A stretch of DNA of 64,000 bases from Paracentrotus lividus (GCA_940671915.1 CALNVZ010001883.1:321280-385279); one strand, 5' to 3'. Numbered from the stretch's first letter, positions 51,354 through 61,758 are shown. Numbers and translations: made by a program. The notes: a model not told the origin generated them from the sequence alone.

Positions 51354-51780
51354 AGATGTGTTGTTGTTGAGGGAAAGACGTGTTTCTATGAGCTCCTGGA
51401 ATTTGCTCTTTTTGCCGCTAATCATAGGATTTACGAGGAACTTTTTATATCAGATTGACCGAGGAAGGACCGGTGGTGAGCTTCATTCTAATTAATTTTT
51501 CCATGATAATATAGACTTTTAAAGCTTTCGTGACATTTTATATTCGTTATTTTGGTCCAAATTTTTTTGGCATTTAATTTTTCGATTTTTGAACCAATAA
51601 GCGCAAAATTAAACACTTTACGCGGCAAAAAGCATCTTGGGATAACTACCAGTGAGCGCGTCTATTACGCAATGACGTTGTGGTCTTTTCAGGAAACACC
51701 GTGCATAATAGCATGTGAACAATTGAATAAAATGACGTTCATATATGGTTCATGTAGGTAGTTCTCCGTGTAACCGTTAA
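51354..51780. other. Spacer between copy A1 and the 51.8-kb LINE
   Basis: A 69-codon plus frame (51,552-51,761) is open but unrecognised. The stretch may be 5' UTR of the LINE downstream, since the LINE's first coding block begins at about 51,780 in the same orientation. Confidence 0.35.
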
Positions 51781-52009
51781 AGAACTAAAGGCGGAGGTGC
51801 AAGAAACGAGGCTTCAACAAGTCTGGAGTAAAAGATACCTTGCGCTTAAAAGACTACAAAGTGCAATCGAGCGAGAACTAAATAACGAATATTTCATTCC
51901 AATCCCAGGAAAAATATATACCAATCAAACTAGGAGTGAAGAAAAAATAAAATCAGGAGACTTAATTACGACCATTCCGATATACATGAACTTTTTCGAT
52001 CGAGTTTAA
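51780..52009 (+). pseudogene. Possible N-terminal coiled-coil part of the LINE ORF1
   Basis: Reading VKELKAEVQETRLQQVW then SKRYLALKRLQSAIEREL, with leucines and charged residues at heptad-like spacing, then IPIPGKIYTNQTRSEEK. Coiled coils precede the functional domain in many LINE ORF1 proteins. The assignment rests on position, orientation and composition only. Confidence 0.5.
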
Positions 52010-52324
52010 GGTCTGTTGCATAATTAGCTGACAGGCCTTAAATGTCTTGGAAGCCCAAAGTTCGAACAACGGAGGACTGGAACTAGTAAAAGAGAAAAAA
52101 TACTCTTCATGATTTATCAAACCGTTTCAAGAGTGGAATTCCCATCCCAAACGAAAAATGATTCGAATGTTCTAGCATAACTGCCATACCGAAGAGTTCT
52201 TCTACTTCGTCAAACAAGTGACCAGATCAAAAGAGTTTACCGAAAAGTGCATCCGGCCAAACGCTGCAGTCCAATCTTCCTTGAGCTTCGTCGGGAACGC
52301 CGATATTTCAATATCCTCGATTCG

Positions 52325-52625
52325 ATGATGCGACAGCGACCAAATCAGAGAATTACCTGAAGTCATCGCCGACGCCACTTGTCTAAGCATCCTTTGATGC
52401 TTCTCGAAGGTACTGGCCGCCGGACACCTCGACCTCGAGTCGTCGAGCGACCAGATCAGAGAATACCGTGAAGGTCATCGCCGACGCCACTTGTCTAAGC
52501 ATCTGATGCTGTTTTCGAAAGTACTGACGCCGGACCATCGACTTCGGGCCGTCGAGTGACCAGATCACAGCTAAGTATCGAGAGAGACATCGCCCACGCA
52601 GCTCGTCTGAGCTTCCTGATGTAGT
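52325..52625 (+). repeat. Tandem repeat of about 110 bp inside the LINE ORF1 region
   Basis: Units start near 52,332, 52,442 and 52,552 with GCGACCAGATCAGAGAAT-like words, then ATCGCCGACGCCACTTGTCT, AAGCATC..TGATG, TCGAA.GTACTG and CGCCGGAC..TCGAC. The third unit is shortened. GC content is well above the surroundings. Minus-strand frames of 62 and 150 codons here come from the repeat. Confidence 0.75.
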
Positions 52626-52626
52626 T

Positions 52627-53287
52627 ATAGAAGGCGACTCGATGATAAACACATCGAGGGCGACTCTTGAGCCGAAAACGTAAAGTTGTCTGCCATTCAA
52701 ACCAGGGGCAAAGTGTGCCAACATCTCCTCGAAGGTTACTGATGGTGTAAAGAGGAAGGGTGACGTCATTCTACATGTCGGGACGAATGACTTGTCGAAG
52801 GAAGAGGGGAGTACATACACCGCCGATAACATCATATCCCTTGCAGTCGTGATTCATCGAATGGCTGTGAAGTTGGCTTATCGGGTATCATTCATCGCAG
52901 GTGGGAATCGGCACATCAGAGACGCGGGTCGATGGGTAAATGAGCGATTGAGGAGAGCTGCTAATGAAAGGAGATGGGGATACATCGATAACAAACACAT
53001 CGGAGAAAGGCACCTGGTAGAATGGGGTCCATATCAACAAGGCAGGACAAGCTCTTCTTGCTTCAAATCTCCGACGTTTCGTAGAGCGACCTCGTGGGCA
53101 ACTTTCTCGTGTTACCCAAAGGACCTACGCTGAAGCAGTGATGGGATCTTCTACACAGGATTTCGAGAGGATTCCACCAAGAGGGAGGCTGAAATCCACC
53201 ACTGCCCATCCTTGGCTTTCACTGATGAAAGCTCAACAGGGATGGCACGAGCATCTATGTCTCGTCATGGCAACTTGCAGACAGTAA
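52627..53287 (+). pseudogene. LINE ORF1, SGNH (GDSL-type) esterase domain
   Basis: The first block IEGDSMIN (52,627) is the SGNH serine motif. CLPFKPGAKCANI and DVILHVGTNDLSKEEGS (52,760-52,810) follow, the latter carrying the G-x-N-D block III. WVNERLRRAANERRWGYID comes next. In another frame NGVHINKAGQALLASNLRRF holds the C-terminal catalytic-histidine block, with Asn where Asp is usual. The frame ends at a TAA near 53,285. At least one stop (after LEPKT, about 52,675) and one frameshift (about 53,030) break it. Esterase-like ORF1 proteins of CR1 LINEs have this architecture. Confidence 0.8.
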
Positions 53288-53761
53288 AGAACGACCAACT
53301 CCTTTATTCTTGGCCGAGGAAGCTTATCCGTTGTAAAGTCACTGAAAACATGGAATTATGTAACTACTTTATTTTACTCCGATATTATTATTATATGGCG
53401 ATATTGAACTGAACCCAGCCCAATATTTAAATTCCTTGTGGTAACTGTGAAAAACCAGTGAAATCAAACCAACATGGCTTCTTTGCTTTACTTGTGAAAG
53501 ATGGTTTCACATTCAATGTCAAAGTATTAGCTTGAAATCGTATACAGACTTATATTTGAGACCAAATGAAAAATGTCCTGTTAACATGTTGTTTACCACC
53601 TTTTTGTGATTCGTTATTTCAAGACTATGGGAAACAAAAGGAAATTATACTAAAGATACTTAACGTTTGGTAACGTAAATGAGTCTAATTTACAGCCAAA
53701 TGTTTAAACGAACATGTTGTAGACGAACGGGCCTACTACTCTTTATGAAGATTTTGACAAA
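53288..53761. other. Region between LINE ORF1 and ORF2
   Basis: About 470 bp, longer than the short or overlapping junction usual in CR1-like elements. No clear coding block. It may hold the degraded first codons of ORF2. Confidence 0.4.
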
Positions 53762-54395
53762 ATGTTTTATATCAGGGGTCTGCATTTTTTACATTTGAAC
53801 GTAAGATCTGTCTACATAAGATTTCAAGAACTGCGAATTCTTTTTTCAAGAAAAAACTTCGCAGTCATTGGTTTTACAGAGACATGGTTAAATGACTCAA
53901 TAAACGACGAAGAAATTAATATAGATGGATATAAAGTCGTACGCCATGATAGGACTTCAAGATCCGGAGGTGGTTTTGTATATTAGGAATGATATCACTT
54001 TCAATATCAATCCTGATATACCAACTGATGATATTGAATCAATGTGGATGAATGTACTTTTACCAAGATCAAAACCAATTGTTGTGGGTGTTTTGTATAG
54101 ACCCCCAAAGAATAATACGTTTGTAGAGAAATTATCATATTCTCTAGAAAATATAAGAAAAGATGATGAAGTTATTATTTTAGGAGATATGAATATATGT
54201 CTGCTTTCGTGAGTCTCCATTGTCCAAAAAAATATAGCGAGTTGTTGAATGTTATGGTTTAAGCCAGCTTATCGATAAGCCTACTCGAGTCACGCCGACT
54301 TGCTCATCTTTATTAGATCACGTAATCTGTAGCACATAAATATATCAGTCAGCACGGTACAATTGATCTTGGTATAAGCGATCATTCCTTCACCT
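53762..54395 (+). pseudogene. LINE ORF2 AP endonuclease domain
   Basis: Starts GLHFLHLNVRSVY (asparagine motif). Then VIGFTETWLNDSI (catalytic glutamate), GYKVVRHDRTSRSGGG, DIESMWMNVLLP, VVGVLYRPPKN, VIILGDMNI (catalytic D and N) and, downstream out of frame, IDLGISDHS with the SDH motif near 54,378-54,389. The first 75 codons (53,762-53,986) and the next block (53,925-54,212) lie in different frames, so a frameshift occurs near 53,965-53,985. The domain is otherwise complete in motif order and matches CR1-group endonucleases. Confidence 0.85.
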
Positions 54396-55112
54396 ATTGT
54401 ACTAGGAAAAGCTTAACTTGCTATTGGACTGCATAAAACAGTTACTTAAGATCATTGAAAATTATTAACGAAGAAGCGTTTAATAATTAACTATCTCTCG
54501 TTGACTGGTCACTAATAACTAATTGTACTAATGTAAATATAGCTTGGTCATTTTTTCAAGATGTTTTTACCTCAACTTTAAACATGTTTGCTCCACGTAA
54601 ACAGGTTAGGATTAAACAAAGAACAGAGAAGTGGATGAACAAAGATATTCTGTGCCTAATTAGAGAGAGAAAAATAGCTCCAAAAATTGAAGAAACATAT
54701 GAATGACGAAACGCTCTCCAAAAAATATCGATTATTACGAAATTTGATTCAAAGAAAAGTTAGGAAGGCCAAACTCGAGTACTTGCAAAACCAGATAGAA
54801 GAAAATAAGCAATTCGAGGAAGCTTGGAAGAATTTTAAAAACTTGGGATTGAAAAATAAGAAAACAAAGAACAAGAGTCTGTCATTCGTGTCGACGGCCA
54901 ATTATGTCATGACAAACTGACAATCGCTGACGAATTCAATTCTTATTTTACAATGTTCTGCAAACTTGGTTAAAAAACTACCCCCATCCAATAATCTTTT
55001 CAATGCAGATAATCATTGTATTCGTGACTTTTATAAAGAAAAAGGTGTACTCGAAAATAGTTTTGTGTTATCACCAGTAAGTGAGCAATTTGTGTTTAAC
55101 GAGTTGCCAAAT
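54396..55112 (+). pseudogene. LINE ORF2 linker up to the lost reverse transcriptase
   Basis: TEKWMNKDILCLIRERK, then (another frame) LSKKYRLLRNLIQRKVRKA, LEYLQNQIEENKQFEEAW and KNFKNLGLKNKKTK form the basic linker between EN and RT in CR1 elements. SPVSEQFVFNELPN marks the approach to the RT. The sequence then passes directly into a foldback family A arm at about 55,110, so the RT is missing here and is not seen further on. Confidence 0.75.
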
Positions 55113-55412
55113 GTCGTTTCCGTATGTTTGAAACACGTTTGTGTACATTCTGATGCGTGAAATGTAAATCTAAAAATTGGTCCGATATCATTGAATCAAA
55201 GTTGTGATTTGAGGCTTGTGAACTTCCCAAAATGACATTTTTGAATTCAAACCATTGCTCACTGAAGCACGACTTCGTGATTTTTCCTAAAATTCGCTCC
55301 TCTGGTAGCTAATTAAATTCCTACATGGACATATAATTCGATTTTTTTTTAACTCTCCTATTCAAAAATTATTGATATTTGAAATAGGGGAACTTCTTTT
55401 TGTGTTGTGTTT
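55108..55412 (-). repeat. Foldback family A, copy A2 (outer part of one arm)
   Basis: Equivalent to about 57,080-57,392, in the same orientation (right-arm orientation), from CGTTTCCGTATGTTTG to TTTGTGTTGTGTTTATA. It joins the LINE on its left, and on its right meets copy A3 back to back across a TATATATA spacer. Confidence 0.8.
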
Positions 55413-55420
55413 ATATATAT

Positions 55421-57394
55421 AAACACAAAACAAAAAAAAGTTCCCCCTATTTCAGATATCAATAATTTGTGAACCAGGAGAATTTTAAAAATCTAATTAT
55501 AGTCCATGTAGGGAATTTAATTAGCTACCATAGGACCGAATTTTAGGAAAATCAGTAAGTCATGCTTCAGTGATTAATGGTTGAATGCAAAAATGTCATT
55601 TTTTAAGTTTCACAAGCCTCAAATCACAACTTTGATTCAATGATATCGGACCTATTTTCAGATTTTAAACAATTTACATAGAGTATGCAAAGGTGCTTCA
55701 AACATACGGAAACGAATTTGCGTCAAACTTCACGGTTGAGTGACATGCAGCAAAAATTGCCCAAACTGCGATTTTTACTTCTTTGCCATGGTACAATCGA
55801 TCAAATGTTGAGGGAATTCCTGTTTTGGAAGTGTATGCAACCTATATCCATCCATTCACGTTGAATGAACCCATCAATCAACCAAAAAATAGGCCATTTT
55901 AGAATTACGAAGAGTCATTGTAGTAATTTTATGCACTAGAAGCATTTCAATAACATTTTTGGGTTTTATTTATATCTTGGGCACGTGTCAATGATCATAT
56001 GGCATTTATTCAAAAAATTCATGCTTCAGTGAGCACGTGAGGCTAGAAAAGCCCTTTTGTCACGTACGGACTAAAATTCAAATTCTTACTTTGATTGAAT
56101 ACAACATTCTTTTCGGGGAGTACTTTTTGATTTTATTTTCATAGAAATCCCGATGTTTCACGCCTCAGTGGGCACAAGATACAAGAAAAATCATGAAAAT
56201 GAGAAGAAAGTTTGGGCTCGTCACGGTTCAGTGACTTTTCGAATACGTAATTTGAGTAACGATCATGTTAGTTAGAACCAGTTGAAGCTATGTGCAAAGT
56301 TTCATACAATAAGTACAGTCAATGTGACAAAAACTGACAATTAAATATGCCAATTTCACTTTGTTAAACTTTTGTTAAACCCTCTGTACATAAAGTCAAT
56401 GGAGGAGGAAATCAATACCTGACAAACGTGAAATTTAGCCAATTTCATTTGATGATTAATTATTGTTAATTTGACCGTGAGTTATGTCACGAAACTTGGC
56501 ACACAGCTTCAACTGATCTCCAACTAACATGATCTTGATTCAAATTACATATGCGAAAAGTCACTGAACCATGACGAAGCCCCAAACTTTCTTCTCATTT
56601 TCATGATTTTCTTGTATGTTGTGCCCACTGAGGCGTGAAACATCGGGATTTTTGTGAAAATAAAATCAAACGTACTCCCCAACAAGAATTGTTATATTCA
56701 ATCAAAGTAAGAATTTGAATTTTAGTCCGTGCGTGAGAAAAGGGCTTTTCCAGTCTCACGTGCTCACTGAAGCATGAATTTGTAAATAAATGCCATAGGA
56801 TCATTGACATGTGCCCAAAGAATATAAATAAACCCCAAAAATGTTATCGAGATGCTTTCTAGTGCATAAAATTACTACAATGACTGTTTGTAATTTGTAA
56901 AAATGGCCTATTTTTTGGTTGATTGATGGGTTCATTCGACCGTGAATGGATGGATATTGGTTGCATACACTTCCAAAACAGGAATTCCCTCACATTTGAT
57001 CGATTGTACCATGGCAAAGAAGTAAAATTGGCAGTTTGGGCAATTTTTGCTGCATGCTCACTCAACCGTGAATTGTGACGCAAATTTCGTTTCCGTATGT
57101 TGGGAAGCACGTTTTGCATACACTCTGACGTGTAAATTGTTTAAAATCTGAAAATGGGTCCGATTCCATTGAATCAAAATTGTGATTTTAGGCTTGTGAA
57201 CTTCAAAAAATTACATTATGCATTCAACCATTAATCACTGAAGCATGTCTTAATAATTTTTCCTAAAATTCGGTCCTATGGCAGCTAATTAAATTTCCTA
57301 CATGGACATATAATTAGATTTTTAAAATTCCTCCTGGTTCAAATATTATTGATATCTGAAATAGGGGGAACTTTCTTTTTGTGTTGTGTTTATA
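55421..57394. mobile_element. Foldback family A, complete copy A3 (about 1.97 kb)
   Basis: Left arm 55,421-56,400 and right arm 56,410-57,394 are reverse complements. Paired landmarks include AAAAGTTCCCCCTATTTCAG / GAAATAGGGGGAACTTTC, GCTACCATAGGACCGAA / TCGGTCCTATGGCAGC, ATCCATCCATTCACG / CGTGAATGGATGGATA, and CACGTACGGACTAAAA / TTTTAGTCCGTGCGTG. The ends are rich in TATA. No coding capacity; open frames of 69 and 86 codons on the minus strand are repeat by-products. Variants of TTCAGTGA recur along each arm. Confidence 0.9.
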
Positions 57395-57396
57395 TA

Positions 57397-58367
57397 GGGT
57401 ACATGCAGGTAATATGGGACAGCAGGTAATATGGGACACCTGAAGCAAATCATGTCGTGACCGTCGACCGGTGACCGATGACCGGTGTGAGCACCATAAT
57501 GTTGTTCATATGAACTGTATACGTAAACATATCGTCGTGAGAGCATCTAATGCCGAAATTTCTCTGAGAGAATTGCTGAAAACCAAAAAGGTAGGTAAAA
57601 CTTACGGCATTTTTTTACCCTGATGTAAAATTTGATATTTCACAGAATGTGATGGTAAAAGAGTGTTTGAGGGGGTAACCTCAATTGTTTTGTATATTTA
57701 GTAAGCTTATAGTTTCATTTTGATCATACTAGCGTGTACAGGTCAATTTGTTTTAGTGAAGGGGGGCAATGTTGCATTAAATGCTTGCCTGACACAGCAA
57801 TATTAGTGCAGGTAATATGGGACATCCAAAATGGCAGAAATGATTCTGGTACTTAGTATTGGGATGAGGCATCAATCTCTTTGCTACGATTTTTTAGGGT
57901 ATATTCACAGTATATGATTAATATGAATAACTTATTGTAGGCCTATATTGACTTGTATAATGAAAATAATATTTAAATAATATTTAAAAAAAGAAATAAT
58001 ATACAAAATACATAACAATGAAATATATAGTCAAAGGTTTTACTGAAGGGTCTTATAATTTCAAATTATATCTTAAAGTTAATGATTTTCAACATTTTAA
58101 GCAAATTCCAGACATGGTAGAGTAATTGTAGTTTTTAAAACGTACATTAAATACATGTCCCATATTACGTGCACATGCACTTTGGTAATGACGTCAACAT
58201 TTGAATATTGCAGACAGGGGGGTTGGTGATTATTGTTTTTCTTCACAATAAAAGTTAGAGCAGTAGTTATTGATTCATATAAACAAAGATTAGACTGTGT
58301 GTCATTTCGTAATTTTATGCAAATTAGGCAATTGAGCTTAGGGGGTCCATATTACCTGCATGTACCC
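57397..58367. mobile_element. TA-flanked MITE (element C), 971 bp
   Basis: GGGTACATGCAGGTAATA.. at 57,397 is mirrored by ..TATTACCTGCATGTACCC ending at 58,367, a perfect inverted terminus of about 21 bp, with TA directly outside both ends. The interior repeats the subterminal word CAGGTAATATGGGAC at 57,407, 57,423 and 57,810, and carries a reversed, slightly changed copy (GTCCCATATTACGTGC) near 58,159. TA duplication fits Tc1/mariner-like or related MITEs. There is no transposase. It sits immediately next to the terminus of foldback A3. Confidence 0.85.
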
Positions 58368-58369
58368 TA

Positions 58370-59094
58370 TATTCGAAATTAACTTGATATTATAAGTAAA
58401 CTGAGAGAATAGAGAAAGAGAGAGATTTAAATGATAAAGTGAATTCTCTCTCTGTAATGTCATTAGCAACAAAAGTCAAATATGACTGATTGCCGATACA
58501 AAACAACGAAAGAAGAAGAAGATCTGAATATATGTCGATTTATTAAAACACTAACCATTAACGAATACACTTACCTCAAATTTGTCGCGAAGAAACTCGG
58601 CTCCACCCTTTTCTCCGTAAGAATATTCAAATGGATATTGCCAATCACGAATCAAGAACATAAGAAACTGTCGGACACAATAAAATAAGGATAGTATTCA
58701 CTTATAATTACACAAAAGAATAGTAAACAAATATGCGGGAAACGAGATTCGCTTTAAACCGATAAGGAACCTCTATACTGAATTATGCATATTAAATAGC
58801 ATAAACAACATATCGATACATGTGTTTAATATTTCATTAAAAAAATATTTTCGAATTGGATTTTAGTGCACTCATTATATTACCATAATCTTATAGATGA
58901 AAAAAATATATAAATAAAAACAAAAAATAATAAATTATCGCGCGAATTAGCTTCTAAAATCGAATCCATTGTAGTGCCTCGGACGTGTAGGCGTTATTAA
59001 CCAAACAAGGTAGCATAGCAGAATTTTAAGCGTTTTTAGTTTTCCATAACTCTATTACTTATTACGAGATTTAAATCCCTATGAAATAACAAAA

Positions 59095-59097
<3 letters not shown>
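58370..59097. other. Gene-free stretch
   Basis: A 68-codon frame at 58,482-58,688 (TTKEEEDLNICRFIKTL..) is open and not low complexity, but I recognise no family, intron signals or neighbours that would support a gene. The rest is AT-rich and featureless up to the TA microsatellite. Confidence 0.4.

Positions 59098-59130
<33 letters not shown>
59098..59130 (+). repeat. (TA)n microsatellite at the left Penelope-like end
   Basis: About 16 TA units ending exactly where the retroelement sequence begins. A much longer TA tract (61,626-61,755) lies at the opposite outer end, so TA tracts bound the pair. Confidence 0.9.
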
Positions 59131-59133
<3 letters not shown>

Positions 59134-60212
59134 GAGATCCGAAGTGAAGATAAGAAAGGCCGTAGCAAGATTTTTACCAAGTAATCAAGCTTTCGGGCAA
59201 ATGCCCTTCATCAGGATCTAAAAAGAACATATTTCAATGAACAAACATTAGCAACAAACATATAAACTTATATAATGTGTAACAAATATAACTTAATATA
59301 CAATAATTACAACAATAATGTTTCAGTATATAATAATTACCGTTTACTTTCCGTACGTATAGTAAATAGTATACAGAGCTGAGTTAGAGCGTGAAGTGAG
59401 GTGAACTATAAAAGAAAGTATGTGATGGTTGATCGCACTCGAGGGTAAAGGGAGTCGTTTATTGGTCAGCATTTATACCACGAGGTCTTAATGTCTGTAA
59501 TTTGTGTATCAAATGGGATTCTCTTGTCATGATGGTTTCATGATGTTTATTTTTGATTTGTTCGATGCCGATAATGTTGATGTTGTTGACTGTGTGTCCT
59601 GGGAGATTGAAATGCATGGTGTATGGAAGGATTTTACTATTGGGTTTGTTTTTGCTTTGGTTGCTTACTTCTGATCTTGTGTTGTTGAGGCGTGTATAAT
59701 GTTGTCTCTGTTTTTCCAACATACTGCATCCTACATTTGGTGCATGTTAGGAGGTAGATTACCCACGACGATTTGCAATTTAGGCGATCACGTATTTAGA
59801 ACTTCTGTCCCGTGACAGTGCTTGTGAAGGTGGTTGTTTCTTGAATGTGATGATGTTGTGAACATTTTTCATCTCCACATTTGTAGAATCCTAGTGTAGA
59901 AGTGACTGTGGAAGAAGTGCGTGTCGTGTCTGTCTCTATCTGATGTGTTTTGGCGTTGACAAGAAGGTCGCGTAAGGATCTACTTCGGTGGAAAGATGTC
60001 AAAGGAGCTCTGTGGAAGATGGTTTGCAATGTGTCACTTTGTGCAATAAGTGGATAGTGTTTGTGGATGATAGAAGGTATGTTTGATGTGCCTGGAGTGT
60101 ACGTGCCTGAAAAGTGGAAAAAGTGGACATTCGTAGATGCCTCTTTCTTCTTTTTGGTAAGAAGTTGATCCCGCGGTATGGTGGCTCTTTGTATCTGTTC
60201 AGTCACCATCAT
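59131..60212 (-). mobile_element. Penelope-like element, 5'-truncated copy 1
   Basis: The minus strand carries the C-terminal endonuclease region. A frame at 59,796-60,326 covers QIQRATIPRDQLLTKKKKEA, HYPLIAQSDTLQTIF and RSRSLRDLLVNAKTHQ. A frame at 59,459-59,722 covers HYTRLNNTRSEVSNQSKN, MHFNLPGHTVNNINIIGIEQ and TRESHLIHKLQTLRPRGIN. These are the GIY-YIG endonuclease of Penelope-like elements with its catalytic Arg and Glu segments. The 3' end points outward, at 59,131. Only the last part of the ORF and the 3' tail are present. Confidence 0.85.
59191..59214 (-). ncRNA. Hammerhead-like core in Penelope copy 1
   Basis: On the minus strand CTGATGA is followed by A, a GGGC-ATTT-GCCC hairpin and GAAA. 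CTGATGA / stem II / GAAA is the catalytic core of hammerhead ribozymes, which are known in Penelope-like elements. The extra A before the stem and the lack of a clear stem I make activity doubtful. Confidence 0.45.
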
Positions 60213-61625
60213 TTGGTCCGGCTCCCTTAGGCTTCTCTCGAAATTCCAGGACACGATCAACATCAAACACCCCACAAATAAACACACTTTTGAGACTTCA
60301 AACTCGGAAGTCAACTTTCTCGACACACTCCTAAAACTTAAAGATGGTACACTTCAAACTGGACTTTACAACAAACCCACAGACCCCAACATCTCCTCCC
60401 CACTTCTTGTCACCTAAAACACACCTTCCGCAGTATACCATTCAGTCAAGCCACTCGTGTTAGACGAATCTGTTCCAGTGACGACAGAACGCAATTCCAT
60501 TTCAACAAACTTCAGTCACACCTCACACGTCGTCATTACAACATGAAGATGGTGACTGAACAGATACAAAGAGCCACCACCATACCTCGGGATCAACTTC
60601 TTACCAAAAAGGAGAAAGAGACATCTACGAATGTCCACTTTTCAGTCACATACCTTCCAGGCACATCAAACATACCTTTTATCATCCACAAACACTATCC
60701 ACTTATTGCACAAAGTGACACATTGCAGACCATTTTCAACAGAGCTCCTTTGACATCTTTCCGCCGAAGTAGATCCTTACGCAACCTTCTTGTCAACGCC
60801 AAAACACATCAGATAGAGACAGACACGACACGCACTTCTTCCACAGTCACTCCTACACTAGGATTCTATAAATGTGAAGCTAAAAAATGTTCACTTTATC
60901 GTCACATTCAAGAAACAACCACCTTCACAAGCACTGTCACGGGACAGAAGTTCAAAATACGTGATCGCATAAATTGCAAATCGTCGTGGGTAATGTACCT
61001 CCTAACATGCACCAAATGTAGGATGCAATATGTTGGAAAAACAGAGACAACATTATATACATGCCTCAACAACACAAGATCAGAAGTAAGGAACCACAGC
61101 AAAAACATACCCAATAGTAAAATCCTTCCATACACCATGCATTTCAATCTCCCAGGACACACACTCAAAAACATTAACATTATCGGCATCGAACAAATCA
61201 AAAAATAAACATCACGAAACCATCATGACAAGAGAATCCCATCGGATACACAAATTGCAGACATTAAGACCACGTGGTATAAATGCTGACCAATAAACGA
61301 CTCCCTTTACCCTCGAGTGCGATCAACCATCACATACTTTCTTTTATAGTTCACCTCACTTCATGCTCTAACTCAGCTCTGTATACTATATACTATACGT
61401 ACGGAAAGTAAACGGTAATTATTATATCCTGAAACATTATTGTTGTAATTATTATATATTAAGTTATATTTGTTACACATTATATAAGTTTAGATGTTTG
61501 TTGCTAATGTTTGTTCATTGAAATATGTTCCTTATAGATCCTGATGAAGGGCATTTGCCCGAAAGCTTGATTACTTGGTAAAAATCTTGCTACGGCCTTT
61601 CCTATCTTCACTTCGGATTCTCAAC
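60213..61625 (+). mobile_element. Penelope-like element, 5'-truncated copy 2
   Basis: The plus strand begins with the end of the reverse transcriptase: SNSEVNFLDTLLKLKDG then TLQTGLYNKPTDPN (60,300-60,390), a motif typical of this group. The long frame 60,543-61,208 (221 codons) follows with HYPLIAQSDTLQTIF, a cysteine pair in YLLTCTKC, the endonuclease core MQYVGKTETTLYTCLNNTR, and NLPGHTLKNINIIGIEQ. The usual catalytic Arg position reads Cys, where copy 1 has Arg. The outward tail ends at 61,625 before a TA tract. Copies 1 and 2 meet head to head. Confidence 0.88.
61541..61564 (+). ncRNA. Hammerhead-like core in Penelope copy 2
   Basis: The same arrangement as in copy 1: CTGATGA, A, GGGC-ATTT-GCCC, GAAA. 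Downstream, AGC..GATT and AATC..GCT can pair as a stem III, followed by TA as a possible cleavage position (61,591). Identical in both copies. Confidence 0.45.
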
Positions 61626-61633
61626 TATATATA

Positions 61634-61718
<85 letters not shown>

Positions 61719-61719
61719 T

Positions 61720-61755
<36 letters not shown>
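61626..61755 (+). repeat. Long (TA)n microsatellite
   Basis: About 130 bp of nearly pure TA with a few interruptions. An apparent 68-codon frame of alternating Tyr and Ile across it is not a gene. Confidence 0.95.

Positions 61756-61758
<3 letters not shown>

Larger units (their letters stand above)
51780..55112 (+). mobile_element. CR1-type LINE with SGNH ORF1 and AP endonuclease ORF2, cut off in the RT region
   Basis: In order: a short coiled-coil-like coding block (51,780-52,009), a tandem-repeat stretch (52,325-52,625), an SGNH-hydrolase ORF1 domain (52,627-53,287), an inter-ORF stretch (53,288-53,761) and an ORF2 endonuclease with linker (53,762-55,112). Coding ends at FVFNELPN, where the reverse transcriptase should begin, because foldback family A sequence starts there. 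The order ORF1(esterase)-EN-RT is known for CR1-group LINEs. Several frame changes and stops show that it is dead. Confidence 0.85.

Noticed and set aside
52202-52835. Minus-strand frames of 62 and 150 codons as genes
   Set aside because: They run antisense to the LINE ORF1 and through its tandem repeats; the plus-strand SGNH motifs explain the locus.
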